Shown piece by piece: positions 25,411-36,060 of a stretch of DNA of 64,000 nucleotides. Position 1 is the first letter of the stretch. Every line of letters begins with the position of its first letter. Under the pieces are notes generated by a model. It worked only from the letters and a program-made list of their open reading frames with translations, did no database searches and was not told the DNA's origin. The DNA is from Opitutaceae bacterium EW11 (GTDB taxonomy: Bacteria > Verrucomicrobiota > Verrucomicrobiia > Opitutales > Opitutaceae): contig QAYY01000015.1 in assembly GCA_003054665.1 (NCBI GenBank), positions 186,001 through 250,000 on the forward strand. The letters run 5' to 3'. The position numbers and the translations under genes were made by a program.

Positions 25411-27594
25411 ATGCAACGCAACCTGTTTTTCCTTCTTTGCACTGCGGCGATGAGCTTCGTCGCGGCGCGTGCCGACAAGCCCATGCCCTTCCAGGACCCG
25501 GATCTCCCCGCGGAGGAGCGCATCACCGATCTGATCTCCCGGATGACGCTCGAAGAAAAAGTCGACTGCCTCGCCATGCGCGCCGCCGTGCCGCGCCTGG
25601 GGGTGAAAGGCTCGCCCCACATCGAGGGATACCATGGCGTGGCGCAGGGCGGCCCGAGCAACTGGGGTGCGCGCAATCCCACCGCCACGACGCAGTTTCC
25701 CCAGGCCTACGGGCTGGGCTCGACGTGGGACCCGGAACTCGTTCGCAAGGTCGCCGAGCAGGAGGCGCAGGAGGCCCGGTATTTGTACCAGAGCCGCAAA
25801 TACGATCGCTCCGGTCTGATCGTCCGAGCGCCCAACGCCGATCTGGCGCGCGATCCGCGCTGGGGCAGGACCGAGGAGGTCTACAGCGAGGATCCGTACC
25901 TCGCAGGCACGCTCGCCACCGCCTTCGTGCGGGGGCTCCAGGGCGACGATCCACGGTACTGGAAGACCGCGGCGCTGCTGAAACATTTCCTCGCCAACAG
26001 CAACGAGGAGGGCCGTGAACACTCGTCGTCGAATTTCGACGACCGGCTCTGGCGCGAGTATTACGCGATGCCGTTCGAGATGGCGGTCAAGAACGGCGGC
26101 GCGCGCTGCCTGATGGCCGCCTACAACGCCGTCAACGGCACGCCGGCCCACGTGCATCCCATGCTTCGCCAGATCGTTCGGGGCGAATGGGGCGTCGACG
26201 GCATCGTCTGCACCGACGGCGGCGGCCTGCGGCTTCTGGTCAGCGCGCACAAGGCGTTTCCCGACCTCCCCACGGCGGCCGCGGCCTGCCTGAGGGCCGG
26301 GATCGATCATTTTCTCGACCGCCACAAGGAGGCGGTGAACGAAGCCCTGAAACGCGGCCTGATCACGGAGGCGGACCTCGACCAGGCGCTTCGCGGGCAC
26401 TTCCGCGTTTCCTTAAAGCTCGGCCTGCTCGATCCGGCCGAACGCGTGCCGTATTCGAACATCGGATCCGCCGACGATCCAGAACCGTGGTCGCAGCCTC
26501 AGACGAAAGCCCTGGTCCGGCTCGTCACGCAGAAGTCGATCGTTCTGCTGAAGAACTCCGCCGGCCTCCTTCCGCTCGATCGCAATCGGCTGAAGTCGAT
26601 CGCGATCGTCGGCCCATACGTGAACACCGTGCTGGCCGACTGGTACTCCGGGACGCCGCCGTACGCCGTCTCGCCCCGCCAGGGCATCGAACGACAGGTG
26701 GCCTCCGCCAACGGCCAGGATTCGCTCACGGTGAACTGGGTCGCGACCTACAGCAAAGCCGCGCTCGATCTCGTCCGGAAGCAGGACGTCGCCGTCGTCT
26801 GTGTCGGCAACGACCCGATCGGAAGCGCGGGCTGGGGCATCGTATCCGACGACGCCGAGGGCAAGGAAGCCGTCGACCGGCAGGACATCGCTCTGCCTCC
26901 CGAACAAGAGGAATTTGTCCGGCAGGCGTACGAGGCCAATCCACGGACGATCGTCGTGCTGATCTCGAATTTCCCGTACGCGATGCCGTGGGTGGCGAAA
27001 AACGCGGCCACCGTGCTCCATCTCACCCACGCCAGCCAGGAGCTCGGAAACGCGCTGGCCGACGTCCTGTTCGGCGCCGCCAATCCCGGAGGAAAACTCG
27101 TCCAGACCTGGCCGGCCTCGCTCAACCAGCTCCCTCCGATGATGGACTACGATATCCGCCACGGACGGACCTACCAATACTTCCAGGGCGAGCCGCAATA
27201 TCCGTTCGGCTACGGCCTCAGCTACACGACCTTCGCGCTTTCGCGTCTGCGCCTGAGCTCAGGGACCCTGTCATCGGCCCAGAGCGTGGTCGTGGCCGCC
27301 GAACTGAAAAACACCGGCAGCCGGGAAGGCGACGAAGTCGTGCAGCTCTATGTCAGCCACCGCGGGTCCAAAGTGGCGCGTGCCCTGAAGGAGCTGCGCG
27401 GCTTCAAGCGCGTGACGCTCGCGCCCGGGGCTGCGGCGACCGTCTCGTTCACGCTCATGGCCTCGGACTTGGAGTATTGGGACGCTGCGCGCCATGCCTG
27501 GACCTTGGAGGAGGACCAGGTCGAGATTCAGGTCGGAACGTCGTCGGCCGACCGCGACCTGCCGCTGAGGGCGACGCTCGCCGTTCATCCCTGA
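25411..27594 (+). CDS. Glycoside hydrolase family 3 beta-glucosidase/xylosidase
   Basis: A 727-residue exported enzyme. It has a signal peptide (residues 1-20, ending ARA), the GH3 TIM-barrel (about 30-350) and an alpha/beta sandwich (about 370-580). A fibronectin-III-like C-terminal domain follows (about 610-725: FGYGLSYTTFALS, GDEVVQLYVSH). The retaining nucleophile is the Asp of IVCTDGGGLRLL; in many GH3 enzymes this motif is SDW, so the TDG variant is slightly atypical. Substrate loops such as KHFLANSNEE and RDPRWGRTEE are present. It likely hydrolyses beta-1,4-linked glucosides or xylosides. The start was set by the signal peptide, not by the long open frame upstream. Confidence 0.92.
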   Translation: MQRNLFFLLCTAAMSFVAARADKPMPFQDPDLPAEERITDLISRMTLEEKVDCLAMRAAVPRLGVKGSPHIEGYHGVAQGGPSNWGARNPTATTQFPQAYGLGSTWDPELVRKVAEQEAQEARYLYQSRKYDRSGLIVRAPNADLARDPRWGRTEEVYSEDPYLAGTLATAFVRGLQGDDPRYWKTAALLKHFLANSNEEGREHSSSNFDDRLWREYYAMPFEMAVKNGGARCLMAAYNAVNGTPAHVHPMLRQIVRGEWGVDGIVCTDGGGLRLLVSAHKAFPDLPTAAAACLRAGIDHFLDRHKEAVNEALKRGLITEADLDQALRGHFRVSLKLGLLDPAERVPYSNIGSADDPEPWSQPQTKALVRLVTQKSIVLLKNSAGLLPLDRNRLKSIAIVGPYVNTVLADWYSGTPPYAVSPRQGIERQVASANGQDSLTVNWVATYSKAALDLVRKQDVAVVCVGNDPIGSAGWGIVSDDAEGKEAVDRQDIALPPEQEEFVRQAYEANPRTIVVLISNFPYAMPWVAKNAATVLHLTHASQELGNALADVLFGAANPGGKLVQTWPASLNQLPPMMDYDIRHGRTYQYFQGEPQYPFGYGLSYTTFALSRLRLSSGTLSSAQSVVVAAELKNTGSREGDEVVQLYVSHRGSKVARALKELRGFKRVTLAPGAAATVSFTLMASDLEYWDAARHAWTLEEDQVEIQVGTSSADRDLPLRATLAVHP

Positions 27595-27595
27595 C

Positions 27596-28525
27596 TCAGG
27601 TTTTCGCAGATACCGGCGCAGTCCCGAAATGCCGGAGTTCCTCCGCGCAGAGCGAGCAGAAGCTCGTTTCCGCCAGGGTCTGGGCGCGCGTTCGCAGCCA
27701 CATCATCGCCCAACGCCGCACGAGCGGCGGCCCGAACGACAAGCCGGCCAACGTTCCGCGCTCGATCTCATCCTGCGCTATCCACGGAGCCACTACGCCG
27801 ACCCCGAGATTCAGCCGGACCATTTCCTTGATTGCGTCCATGCTGCCGACCTCCGTCGCCGCCTCCGGCAGCGATGCGCCGGACGAGGCCAAGTGCCGTT
27901 CGAGCAGTTGCGTCGTAGCGGACGACCGTGAGTAGAGGATGACCTTGTACGCGCCAAACTCCGCCGTCGGCACCGTGTTCAGTTTCGCCCACGGGTGCTG
28001 CGGAGAAACGATCACCTGAAGCTCATCCTCGAAGAGCGCCTGCACCGCAATCTCCGGGAAACGCTCCGGCTCGATGCCGATCGCCAGTTCCGCTCGGTTG
28101 TCGAGGAGCATGGAGAGGGCATCCGGTGTATCCACCGTAAGCAGTTCCAGCCGGCATTTCGGGAACTTGTCCTGGAAGTCCCGCAATACCGCCGGCAAAA
28201 ACCGCCCGCAGGCGCTCGCCGGAGCAGCCAGCCGCACACGACCGCGCCCCCACTCGCTCAGCGCCCGCAGTTCGGCGCGCCCGTCCTCCATCTCGCGCAA
28301 AGCGTTTTGCGCCCGGCGCAGCAGCGTCTCGCCGGCTTGCGTGAACGCGACCTTCCGCCCCACCCGTTCGAGAAGGCGGCACCCCGCTTCGCGCTCCAGC
28401 GCGCGCAAGGCGTGGCTGATTGCAGAGGGCGTCAGATGGAGAAGCCTCGCCGTTTCCGTGACGCTCTGGGTTTCAGCGAGAGTCGCGAGCGCCGCCAGGT
28501 GGTGAGTGTCGAACGGCCGGGTCAT
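27596..28525 (-). CDS. LysR-family transcriptional regulator
   Basis: A 309-residue regulator with an N-terminal winged helix-turn-helix (residues 8-65, TETARLLHLTPSAISHALRALE) and an effector-binding domain (about 95-300). The effector domain resembles the MetR subgroup. It is divergent from the ABC operon starting at 28698 and probably regulates it. Its start codon lies one base from a dyad (28527-28541) that fits autoregulation. It converges on the GH3 gene with only one base between stop codons. Confidence 0.9.
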   Translation of the reverse strand: MTRPFDTHHLAALATLAETQSVTETARLLHLTPSAISHALRALEREAGCRLLERVGRKVAFTQAGETLLRRAQNALREMEDGRAELRALSEWGRGRVRLAAPASACGRFLPAVLRDFQDKFPKCRLELLTVDTPDALSMLLDNRAELAIGIEPERFPEIAVQALFEDELQVIVSPQHPWAKLNTVPTAEFGAYKVILYSRSSATTQLLERHLASSGASLPEAATEVGSMDAIKEMVRLNLGVGVVAPWIAQDEIERGTLAGLSFGPPLVRRWAMMWLRTRAQTLAETSFCSLCAEELRHFGTAPVSAKT

Positions 28526-28526
28526 G

Positions 28527-28541
28527 TTGAATTTCTTTCAA
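28527..28541. promoter_or_regulatory. Candidate LysR operator
   Basis: A perfect dyad TTGAA-N5-TTCAA contains the T-N11-A core (T28528 to A28540) typical of LysR-family sites. It lies directly upstream of the lysR start and 156 bases before the transporter start. The position suits autorepression and divergent control. Confidence 0.5.
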
Positions 28542-28697
28542 GAATACGCGGAAAATTCTGAGAGCAGGACACAGGCCAAAAAACGCGGATTGGCACGGGC
28601 TTCGCTAAAGCCGCGGCATGCCTCCCCTAACTGAGTCGAAATCTGCCCCTTCATCCAGGTCCGTGCTGCAGCCTTCGGGCCATTTCACCCGCCTGCC

Positions 28698-30032
28698 ATG
28701 AGGTTCTCATCTCTTCTCGCCCGCGCCGCCTCGAGTTTGTCCGTTGTGCTCTTCGCCGGTTTTGCCTGTGCAGCCGGCGCGCCGGAGAAGGACACACTCA
28801 AGTTCGGCTTCATCAAGCTCACTGATTGCGCGCCGCTCGTCGTGGCGAAGGAGAAAGGTTTCTTCGAGGACGAGGGGCTGTACGTCACGCTCGAGGCGCA
28901 GGCCAACTGGAAAATCCTTCTCGACCGTGTGATCACGGGCGAACTCGACGGCGCGCACATGCTGGCCGGCCAACCGCTCGCCGCCACGATCGGCTACGGC
29001 ACAAAGGCGCACGTCGTCACGGCGTTCTCGATGGACCTCAACGGCAACGCCGTCACGGTCGCGAAATCCGTCTGGGATGAGATGATCAAAGCCGACCCGT
29101 CGCTCGCGGCGAAACCGACGCCGCGGCCGGTGAAAGCCAGCGCCCTCAAGCCCGTGGTGGCGCGCTTCAAGGCGGACGGCTCGCCCCTCAAGCTGGGCAT
29201 GGTTTTCCCCGTATCCACCCATAATTACGAATTGCGATACTGGCTCGCGGCCGGAGGCATCCATCCCGGCTACTACACGCCGGACGACACCACGGGCACG
29301 GCGGAGGCCGACGTCCTCATCTCCGTCACCCCCCCGCCCCAGATGCCGGCCACGCTCGCGCAGGGCACGATCCAGGGTTTCTGCGTCGGCGAGCCCTGGA
29401 ACCAGCAGGCCGTCGTGCGCGGCATCGGCGTGTCGGTCGTGACGGACGGAGAGATCTGGCGAAACAATCCGGAGAAGGTCTTCGGCGTCACCGCCGACTG
29501 GGCCGCGAAAAACCCCCAGACCCACGTCGCCGTCGTCAAGGCGCTGATCCGCGCCGCCGAGTGGCTCGACGCCTCCCCGGCCAATCGCGCCGAGGCCTGC
29601 CGTCTCCTCGCGATGCCCGAATACGTCGGTGCCGACGTGCAGGTCATCGCCAACAGCATGACCGGCACCTGGGAATACTTCCCGGGCGACAAGCGCCCGC
29701 TTCCGGATTTCAACGTCTTCTTCCGGTATTTCGCCACTTATCCGTATTACAGCGACGCAGTGTGGTATCTCACCCAAATGCGGCGTTGGGGCCAGATCTC
29801 GGAGGCGAAGCCCGACGCCTGGTACGACGAGGCGGCCAAATCCGTCTACAAACCCGAGGTCTACCGCGAGGCGGCGAAGCAGCTGGTCGCCGAGGGGAAA
29901 CTGAAGGCCTCGGATCTACCGGAGACGGACGGCTACAAGCCGCCGACCCGAGAATTCATCGACGGAATCACCTACGACGGCCGGACTCCCAACGCCTATC
30001 TGCGGCAGTTCGCGATCGGCCGGAAAGACTGA
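28698..30032 (+). CDS. ABC transporter substrate-binding protein, NrtA/CmpA type
   Basis: A 444-residue exported binding protein. The signal peptide covers residues 1-26. The mature start [25 protein letters not shown] and the segment [13 protein letters not shown] are characteristic of the nitrate/bicarbonate/sulfonate-binding NMT1-like group. [17 protein letters not shown] is another NrtA/CmpA hallmark. It begins an operon with a permease and two ATPases. Nitrate or nitrite is the likeliest ligand by family, but no assimilatory reductase is nearby, so taurine, cyanate or bicarbonate cannot be excluded. Confidence 0.88.
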   Translation: MRFSSLLARAASSLSVVLFAGFACAAGAPEKDTLKFGFIKLTDCAPLVVAKEKGFFEDEGLYVTLEAQANWKILLDRVITGELDGAHMLAGQPLAATIGYGTKAHVVTAFSMDLNGNAVTVAKSVWDEMIKADPSLAAKPTPRPVKASALKPVVARFKADGSPLKLGMVFPVSTHNYELRYWLAAGGIHPGYYTPDDTTGTAEADVLISVTPPPQMPATLAQGTIQGFCVGEPWNQQAVVRGIGVSVVTDGEIWRNNPEKVFGVTADWAAKNPQTHVAVVKALIRAAEWLDASPANRAEACRLLAMPEYVGADVQVIANSMTGTWEYFPGDKRPLPDFNVFFRYFATYPYYSDAVWYLTQMRRWGQISEAKPDAWYDEAAKSVYKPEVYREAAKQLVAEGKLKASDLPETDGYKPPTREFIDGITYDGRTPNAYLRQFAIGRKD

Positions 30033-30052
30033 ACGCACGAACCCGTTTCCTC

Positions 30053-31027
30053 ATGAACGAAGCCTCGAACGCCCTTCCGTCGCTCCGCAGCCGTCTCGAC
30101 GCGCTCGCGGTGGCAGGCGTGCGCAATCTCGGCATCCCCCTCGTGGCGATCGCCATCTTCGTCGGCGCCTGGTCACTCGCGGCGCGCACGATTCAGGTCA
30201 GCTTCGGCTCCCTTCCCGGCCCGGCGGCGGTGGCGACGGAGATCGGCCACCTCTGGCAGGACCACCAGGCCGAACGCGCCCGCGAACAAGCCTTCTACGA
30301 ACGTCAGGCGGAGCGGAAAAAAGCGTTCCTCGAAAAAAATCCGGCCGGGGAATGGAAAGAACGAAAGTACGCCGGAAGGCCGACGTTCTTCGACCAGATC
30401 GGCACAAGTCTCAAAACTGTCTTCACCGGATTTGTCATCGCCTCGTTGATCGCCGTGCCGCTCGGCGTGCTCTGCGGCCTGAGCAAGACGTTCAACCTGG
30501 CGGTGAATCCGTTCGTGCAACTCTTCAAGCCGGTGTCGCCGCTCGCCTGGCTGCCGATCGTGATGATCCTCGTCAGCGCGCTCTACAATCCGGCCCATCC
30601 GCTCTTCGAAAAGGCGTTCCTCAGCTCCGCGATCACGGTCGCGCTCTGCTCGCTCTGGCCGACCTTGATCAACACCGCGCTCGGCGTCTCCTCGATCGAC
30701 CAGGACTACCTCAACGTCGCGCGCGTTCTCCGCCTCGGATGGTTCGCCAAGGTCTGGAAAATCGTCCTGCCCGCGTCGCTGCCTCTCATTTTTACCGGGC
30801 TGCGGCTCTCGCTCGGCGTCGGATGGATGGTGCTGATCGCCGCCGAAATGCTGGCCCAGAACCCCGGGCTCGGGAAATTCGTCTGGGACATGTTCCAGAA
30901 CGGCAGCAGCCAGACGCTCGCCCAGATCGAGGTGGCGGTGCTCGTCATCGGATTGATCGGCTTCGCCCTCGACCGCGCCATGCTCGCCCTCCAGCGCGCG
31001 GTCAGCTTCGGCTCCCAGGCACGTTGA
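30053..31027 (+). CDS. ABC transporter permease, NrtB type
   Basis: A 324-residue inner-membrane permease with about six helices. The EAA loop is [25 protein letters not shown]-like, where the ATPases dock, followed by the conserved [17 protein letters not shown]. Between helices 1 and 2 lies a highly charged insert (about residues 62-112, rich in Arg/Lys/Glu) that would project as an amphipathic or coiled segment. ATG 30053 is 20 bases after the binding-protein gene, with a C/T-rich leader. Confidence 0.88.
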   Translation: MNEASNALPSLRSRLDALAVAGVRNLGIPLVAIAIFVGAWSLAARTIQVSFGSLPGPAAVATEIGHLWQDHQAERAREQAFYERQAERKKAFLEKNPAGEWKERKYAGRPTFFDQIGTSLKTVFTGFVIASLIAVPLGVLCGLSKTFNLAVNPFVQLFKPVSPLAWLPIVMILVSALYNPAHPLFEKAFLSSAITVALCSLWPTLINTALGVSSIDQDYLNVARVLRLGWFAKVWKIVLPASLPLIFTGLRLSLGVGWMVLIAAEMLAQNPGLGKFVWDMFQNGSSQTLAQIEVAVLVIGLIGFALDRAMLALQRAVSFGSQAR

Positions 31028-31029
31028 TC

Positions 31030-32004
31030 ATGGAAGACTTATCGTCACGCAGCAGCGTTGCGCTGGCCGAGCCCGCCGCCGAAATCCCGGCTCGCCCCGC
31101 GACTCTGATCGAACTCCGGGGCGCCGCGAAGGGCTTCGGCCCCGCCAGTGCCCGCAGCGAGGTGCTCGCGGGGCTGGATCTGCAGGTGCAGGAAGGCGAA
31201 TTTCTCGCGATCGTCGGTTTCTCCGGCAGCGGAAAAACGACGCTGATCAACCTGCTCGCAGGTCTCCATCGTCCTGATACGGGCGAAGCGCTTTTTGACG
31301 GGCGCTCCATGCCCGAGGCCGGCCCGGACCGCGCCCTGGTGTTTCAGAACTACTCGCTCCTTCCCTGGCTCACCGTCTTCGGAAACGTCGCGCTCGCGGT
31401 CGACCGCGTGTTTCCGGACTGGCCGGCGGAACGCCGCCAGGCGCACGTCGAGCGCCACATCGCGATGGTGAATCTCTCGGCGGCGCGCGACAAACGGCCG
31501 CGCCAGCTCTCGGGCGGCATGCGCCAGCGCGTCGCCGTCGCCCGCGCGCTGTCGATGGATCCTCGCGTGCTCCTCCTCGACGAGCCGCTTGGTGCGCTCG
31601 ACGCCCTCACCCGCGCCACGCTCCAGGACGAGATTTCGCGCATCTGGCAGGAGAATCGGAAGACGGTCGTGCTGATCACGAACGATCCCGACGAGGCGAT
31701 CCTGCTGGCCGACCGCGTCATTCCGCTGAGCGCCGGCCCGCGCGCCACCCTCGGTCCCTCGTTCGCCGTCGACCTGCCGCGCCCGCGCAACCGCAAAACG
31801 CTCAACCACGACGCGAGCTTCAAGCGGCTCCGGAAGGAGATCCTCGATTGGCTTCTCGCCTCCGCCGGCGCCCGCTCCAGCGGCCCGCAACGCACGTTCG
31901 AGCTACCCTCGGTTCGGCCGGAAAACCTCGAGAACGTCCGTTGGCTCGACCGGCTTTTCCGCCGCGGCACACGCGCTGGCGGAAGCGTAATCCGCCGCCA
32001 CTAA
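31030..32004 (+). CDS. ABC transporter ATPase, NrtC/NrtD-like with C-terminal extension
   Basis: A 324-residue ATPase. Walker A is GFSGSGKTT, the Q-loop [16 protein letters not shown], the signature [15 protein letters not shown] and Walker [13 protein letters not shown]. The switch region reads LITNDPDEA, with Asn in place of the usual catalytic His. Residues beyond about 265 form an extension with no recognisable domain and no NrtA-like domain as in cyanobacterial NrtC. The start is 2 bases after the permease stop. The lost switch His suggests a degenerate ATP site in a heterodimer with the next gene. Confidence 0.87.
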   Translation: MEDLSSRSSVALAEPAAEIPARPATLIELRGAAKGFGPASARSEVLAGLDLQVQEGEFLAIVGFSGSGKTTLINLLAGLHRPDTGEALFDGRSMPEAGPDRALVFQNYSLLPWLTVFGNVALAVDRVFPDWPAERRQAHVERHIAMVNLSAARDKRPRQLSGGMRQRVAVARALSMDPRVLLLDEPLGALDALTRATLQDEISRIWQENRKTVVLITNDPDEAILLADRVIPLSAGPRATLGPSFAVDLPRPRNRKTLNHDASFKRLRKEILDWLLASAGARSSGPQRTFELPSVRPENLENVRWLDRLFRRGTRAGGSVIRRH

Positions 32005-32020
32005 CCTCGCCCCTTCCCGC

Positions 32021-32848
32021 ATGTCCGCCTTTCTCGACATCTCCTACATCACGAAAACCTATGGGGCGAAAAGCGGCCCGGTCACCGTCGTCCGCGAGTT
32101 CAATCTCCGCGTGAACCGGGGAGAGTTCATCGCCCTCATCGGACACTCGGGTTGCGGGAAGTCCACGGTGCTCTCGATGGTCGCGGGTCTCCAGGCTCCC
32201 ACTACAGGCGCGATCATCCTGGACGGGAAGGAAGTCACCGACGCCGGACCCGACCGCGGAGTCGTCTTCCAATCCCCGTGCCTCCTGCCGTGGCGCACGG
32301 CGTACGAGAACGTCGCTCTCGGCGTCGACCAGGTGTTCTTCACGTCCTCGAGGGCGGACCGCCGCGCCATCGTGGAGTATTATCTCTCCGTGGTCGGGCT
32401 CGCCGACTCGATGCACAAGCGTCCCGCCGAACTCTCGCAAGGCATGCGCCAGCGCGTCGGAATCGCCCGGGCGTTCGCTCTTTCGCCGAAGATGCTCCTG
32501 CTCGACGAGCCGTTCGGAATGCTCGATTCGCTCACGCGCTTCGAACTCCAAGGTGTGCTGCTCGACCTGTGGCAGCGCGACCGCACGACCGCGCTGATGG
32601 TGACGCACGACGTTGACGAGGCGCTCTTCCTGGCCGACCGCGTCGTGATGATGACCAATGGTCCGGAGGCCGGAGTCGGCGAGATCCTGGAAGTGGATTT
32701 CCCGCGCCCGCGCGACCGGGGAACGCTTCTGGAGGATCCGCATTTCTACGAACTGCGGGAGAACCTCATCGGCTTCCTCAACGAACGTTCGCACCGCAAG
32801 CCAGTCGCCGGTCCGCCGCCGTCTCTCGTCGCAGCCGGTTACGCGTAA
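32021..32848 (+). CDS. ABC transporter ATPase, NrtD-like
   Basis: A 275-residue ATPase with Walker [11 protein letters not shown]-loop [19 protein letters not shown], Walker [13 protein letters not shown] and an intact switch His (MVTHDVDEA). Its signature reads [15 protein letters not shown]. It follows the first ATPase by 16 bases and closes the operon. The two ATPases are likely to form an asymmetric pair with one fully competent site. Confidence 0.88.
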   Translation: MSAFLDISYITKTYGAKSGPVTVVREFNLRVNRGEFIALIGHSGCGKSTVLSMVAGLQAPTTGAIILDGKEVTDAGPDRGVVFQSPCLLPWRTAYENVALGVDQVFFTSSRADRRAIVEYYLSVVGLADSMHKRPAELSQGMRQRVGIARAFALSPKMLLLDEPFGMLDSLTRFELQGVLLDLWQRDRTTALMVTHDVDEALFLADRVVMMTNGPEAGVGEILEVDFPRPRDRGTLLEDPHFYELRENLIGFLNERSHRKPVAGPPPSLVAAGYA

Positions 32849-32960
32849 GGCGTCCAAACCCACCGATCTCGCCGCCGTGGCGTCACGCAGACGCACTGCG
32901 CCGCTCCGACCTCTGCGCTCCGCGCCCCGCAGAACCGCATCACCCGCGCGGCGCTCTCGA

Positions 32961-33839
32961 TCATTCCAATCGCTCGAGGAACTGATGCATCGCCGGAGAG
33001 GGTTTTCCCGCCCGCCGGGCGAAGACGTGCACGATCTTCGGAGTCCGGCGCAGCGGCAATGCGACGACGGCGTTGCCCATCACCCGCGCGAGCGATTCGG
33101 GCAGCAGCGCCACACCCGATCCCGCAGCCACCATCACGGCCACCGCCTGGGCGCGCGGCGATTCCAGGACGATGCGCGGACGATAGCCCGCCTCCCGGCA
33201 GAGCCCGCGAACGTACGCGGCAAACGCGGGTGCCGCCTCGCCGGATACGGCCACGAACGGCTCGTCCGCCAGATCCGCGACGTCGATGCGCGGCCTGGCC
33301 GCGAGCGGATGCCCGGCCGGCACAAAACACGCCAGCGGCTCGCTTCTCCAGGGGTGGAAATGAATACCCGGCGCGGGATCGAGCGGTTTCAGCCCGACAA
33401 AACCTCCGTCCAGCGTTCCCGCGCCGAGCAGGGACAACTGCTCTGCCGGCGATGCGTCGTGGAGCATCAATTGAACCGCTGGATGCTGCTGCCGGAACCG
33501 CCGCAGCGTTTCGACCAATTCCGGGCTCAGAACGGCGCTGACGAAGCCGAGCCGAAGCCGTGAGGTTTCCCCCATCTGCGAGCGTTTCGCCGCCTCGCCC
33601 GCGCGCACGAGCTGCGGCAGCACGCCCTGCGATTCCTCGTAGAACCGACGGCCCGCGGCAGTGAGGGCGACGCGCCGCCGCGTCCGCTCGAAAAGCCTCA
33701 CGCCGAGTTTTTCCTCGAGCGCCCGGATGTGCCGCGAGAGCGGCGGCTGGGCGAGATGGAGCCGCAGCGCCGCGCGGGTGAACGACAATTCCTCCGCGAC
33801 GGCGGCAAAGCACTCCAGCTCTCGGAGGGAATAATCCAT
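32961..33839 (-). CDS. LysR-family transcriptional regulator
   Basis: A 292-residue regulator starting [21 protein letters not shown], with the helix-turn-helix in residues 1-60 ([26 protein letters not shown]) and a BenM/AlsR-like effector domain. Divergent from ilvD across 186 bases, it probably controls that gene, perhaps in response to a pathway intermediate. The 112-base gap to the convergent transporter operon shows nothing clear. Confidence 0.9.
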   Translation of the reverse strand: MDYSLRELECFAAVAEELSFTRAALRLHLAQPPLSRHIRALEEKLGVRLFERTRRRVALTAAGRRFYEESQGVLPQLVRAGEAAKRSQMGETSRLRLGFVSAVLSPELVETLRRFRQQHPAVQLMLHDASPAEQLSLLGAGTLDGGFVGLKPLDPAPGIHFHPWRSEPLACFVPAGHPLAARPRIDVADLADEPFVAVSGEAAPAFAAYVRGLCREAGYRPRIVLESPRAQAVAVMVAAGSGVALLPESLARVMGNAVVALPLRRTPKIVHVFARRAGKPSPAMHQFLERLE

Positions 33840-33852
33840 ACCGAAGCAGTAT
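33838..33852. promoter_or_regulatory. Candidate LysR operator
   Basis: ATAC-N7-GTAT is a 15-base dyad with a T-N11-A core, overlapping the lysR start codon. Further along, GACA-N13-TGTC (near 33861-33881) may be a second half of the control region before ilvD. Confidence 0.4.
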
Positions 33853-34025
33853 CAGATCCCGACAAAATTGGTAGTTCTGTCATAAAAGCGGATGCGGTAG
33901 GATCGACCGCCCGTTTCTGCGTCCGGCCCAACATCGGCCCATCGCGCGAAGCGTGCCGCCGCCCATCTCCCGGAACCGTCTTCCATCGACCACTTCAATT
34001 CCGCGCCTCCGCGCGGCTCTCCACT

Positions 34026-35714
34026 ATGGCTACCAGCGACATGATCAAAAAAGGGTTTCTTCGCGCGCCGCACCGCAGTCTGCTGCGGGCCACGGGCGCG
34101 ATCCAGTCCGAGAGCGACTGGGAGAAACCGTTCATCGCGATCGCGAATTCGTTCGTGCAGATCATCCCCGGCCACGCGCATCTCGACGTGGTGGGACGCA
34201 AGGTCCGCGAGGCGGTCCGCGCCGCCGGCGGAGTGCCGTTCGAGTTCAACACCATCGGCGTCGACGACGGCATCGCGATGGGGCACACGGGCATGAAATA
34301 CTCGCTCGCCTCGCGTGAACTGATCGCCGACTGCGTCGAGACGATGCTGCGCGCCCACTGTTTCGACGGCGTGGTCTGCATCCCCAATTGCGACAAGATC
34401 GTCCCCGGGATGCTGATGGCCGTGGCTCGGGTGAACGTCCCCGCGGTGTTCGTATCCGGCGGACCGATGCTCGCGGGCAAAGACCCCAAGACCGGCAAGG
34501 CGCTCGACCTCAATTCGGTTTTCGAGGGAGTCGGCAAATTGGCGGACAAGAAGATCACCGAGGCCGAGCTGAGCGAGATCGAGCGGAGTGCCTGCCCGAC
34601 GTGCGGGTCCTGCTCGGGCATGTTCACCGCCAACTCGATGAATTGCCTCTGTGAGGCGCTCGGCATCGCGCTGCCCGGCAACGGCTCGATCCCCGCAACC
34701 GATCCGCGCCGCGACGAACTCTTCACGCTCGCCGGGAAAACCATCGTCGAGCTGGTGAAGAAGAACGTTCGCCCGTCGGATATCCTGACGAGTGCCGCCT
34801 TCGAAAACGCCCTGGCCCTCGACATGGCGATGGGCGGCTCGTCCAACACCATCCTGCACACCCTCGCGATCGCGAAGGAAGCCGGCGTGAACCTTTCGCT
34901 CAAGGAAGTCAGCGCGGTCTCCGAACGCGTCCCGCACATCTGCAAAGTGGCGCCGTCGGGCATCTATCACATGGAGGACGTGGACCGCGCCGGCGGCATC
35001 TCCGCCATCCTGAAAAACGCGAGCCGGAAGCCCGGCACGCTCCACCTCGACGCTCTCACCGTCACAGGCAAAACGCTCGGCGAGACCATCGCCGCGGCGG
35101 AGGTGAAGGACGCGGAGGTGATCCACACGGTCGAGAACGCCTACTCTCCTCGGGGCGGTCTCGCGGTGCTCTACGGCAATCTCGCTCCGGGAGGCTGCGT
35201 GGTGAAGGCCGCGGGCGTCTCTCCGTCGATGATGCAGTTCACCGGGAACGCCGTGATCTTCGAATCCCAGGAGGACGCCAACACGGGCATCCTCGTCGGC
35301 AAGGTGAAGGCCGGCGACGTCGTGGTGATTCGCTATGAAGGCCCGCGCGGCGGACCGGGCATGCAGGAGATGCTCGCCCCCACCTCGGCCATCGCGGGTC
35401 GCGGGCTCGGAGATTCCGTTGCGCTGATCACCGACGGACGATTCTCCGGCGCCACGCGCGGCGGCTCGATCGGTCACGTTTCGCCCGAAGCCGCGGCGGG
35501 TGGTCCCATCGCGCTGGTCGAGCCCGGCGACCGGATCGAGATCGATATCCCGAACCGTAAAATCAGCCTGCTCGTGGACGACCTCACGCTCGCGAAGCGG
35601 CGCGCCGCCTGGAAACGTCCGGCGCCCAAGATCAACTACGGCTACCTGGCCCGCTACGCCTCGATGGTGACGAGCGCCGACACCGGCGCCGTGCTCGCCA
35701 CGCCGAAACTGTGA
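34026..35714 (+). CDS. ilvD: Dihydroxy-acid dehydratase
   Basis: A 562-residue cytosolic enzyme converting 2,3-dihydroxy-isovalerate and its methyl-pentanoate homologue to 2-oxo acids in branched-chain amino acid synthesis. The iron-sulfur cysteines are present: Cys in [12 protein letters not shown] and Cys in [19 protein letters not shown]. The C-terminal [20 protein letters not shown] is the family signature. Length fits true IlvD rather than the longer Edd. ATG 34026 was chosen because [15 protein letters not shown] begins family similarity just after it. Related sugar-acid dehydratases are a less likely alternative. Confidence 0.92.
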   Translation: MATSDMIKKGFLRAPHRSLLRATGAIQSESDWEKPFIAIANSFVQIIPGHAHLDVVGRKVREAVRAAGGVPFEFNTIGVDDGIAMGHTGMKYSLASRELIADCVETMLRAHCFDGVVCIPNCDKIVPGMLMAVARVNVPAVFVSGGPMLAGKDPKTGKALDLNSVFEGVGKLADKKITEAELSEIERSACPTCGSCSGMFTANSMNCLCEALGIALPGNGSIPATDPRRDELFTLAGKTIVELVKKNVRPSDILTSAAFENALALDMAMGGSSNTILHTLAIAKEAGVNLSLKEVSAVSERVPHICKVAPSGIYHMEDVDRAGGISAILKNASRKPGTLHLDALTVTGKTLGETIAAAEVKDAEVIHTVENAYSPRGGLAVLYGNLAPGGCVVKAAGVSPSMMQFTGNAVIFESQEDANTGILVGKVKAGDVVVIRYEGPRGGPGMQEMLAPTSAIAGRGLGDSVALITDGRFSGATRGGSIGHVSPEAAAGGPIALVEPGDRIEIDIPNRKISLLVDDLTLAKRRAAWKRPAPKINYGYLARYASMVTSADTGAVLATPKL

Positions 35715-35749
35715 TTCCATGCGCGTAGTGCCTGTCGCACTACCGTACG

Positions 35750-35780
35750 CGCCGCACCTCCTCCGGGGTGCGGCGTTTTT
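35750..35780 (+). terminator. Intrinsic terminator of ilvD
   Basis: CGCCGCACC (35750-35758) and GGTGCGGCG (35767-35775) form a perfect 9-base-pair stem with an 8-base loop, followed at once by TTTTT (35776-35780). It starts 36 bases after the ilvD stop. Confidence 0.88.
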
Positions 35781-35898
35781 GTGTCCGGTGAACGCGCTGG
35801 CTCGCGACCAAATCGGCCGCCGCGACCACAAACGGATGGCGCTCAAACGTATTCAAGCCGTCAGCCATACTCGTCCGCCGCAATGCGGCCGATAAGAC

Positions 35899-35910
35899 AT
35901 TCTGCAGAAT
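35899..35910. promoter_or_regulatory. 12-base palindrome, candidate operator
   Basis: ATTCTGCAGAAT is a perfect palindrome about 150 bases upstream of the first gene of the ten-gene block, in an AT-rich stretch. Its position suits an operator. No regulator gene lies inside the block. Confidence 0.4.
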
Positions 35911-36060
35911 CAGAATCGTGCGCCTAATTACTGTTCTTAGGCAGAAATCGGCGTTTATGAAAAGAACGAGCGGTCGAATAATCGCTGTGGCACCGACACT
36001 TGCGCAGGACACACGGCGAATAGTCGTTGCATCGCAAGCCTGTCGGCCCCGACCCAACCG

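Larger units (their letters stand above)
35715..36060. other. 346-base intergenic region before the ten-gene block
   Basis: It contains the ilvD terminator (35750-35780) and a 12-base palindrome (35899-35910), followed by an unusually AT-rich stretch (about 35890-35960). The promoter of the block starting at 36061 must lie here, though I cannot fix its -35 and -10. No small gene is supported. Confidence 0.5.
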
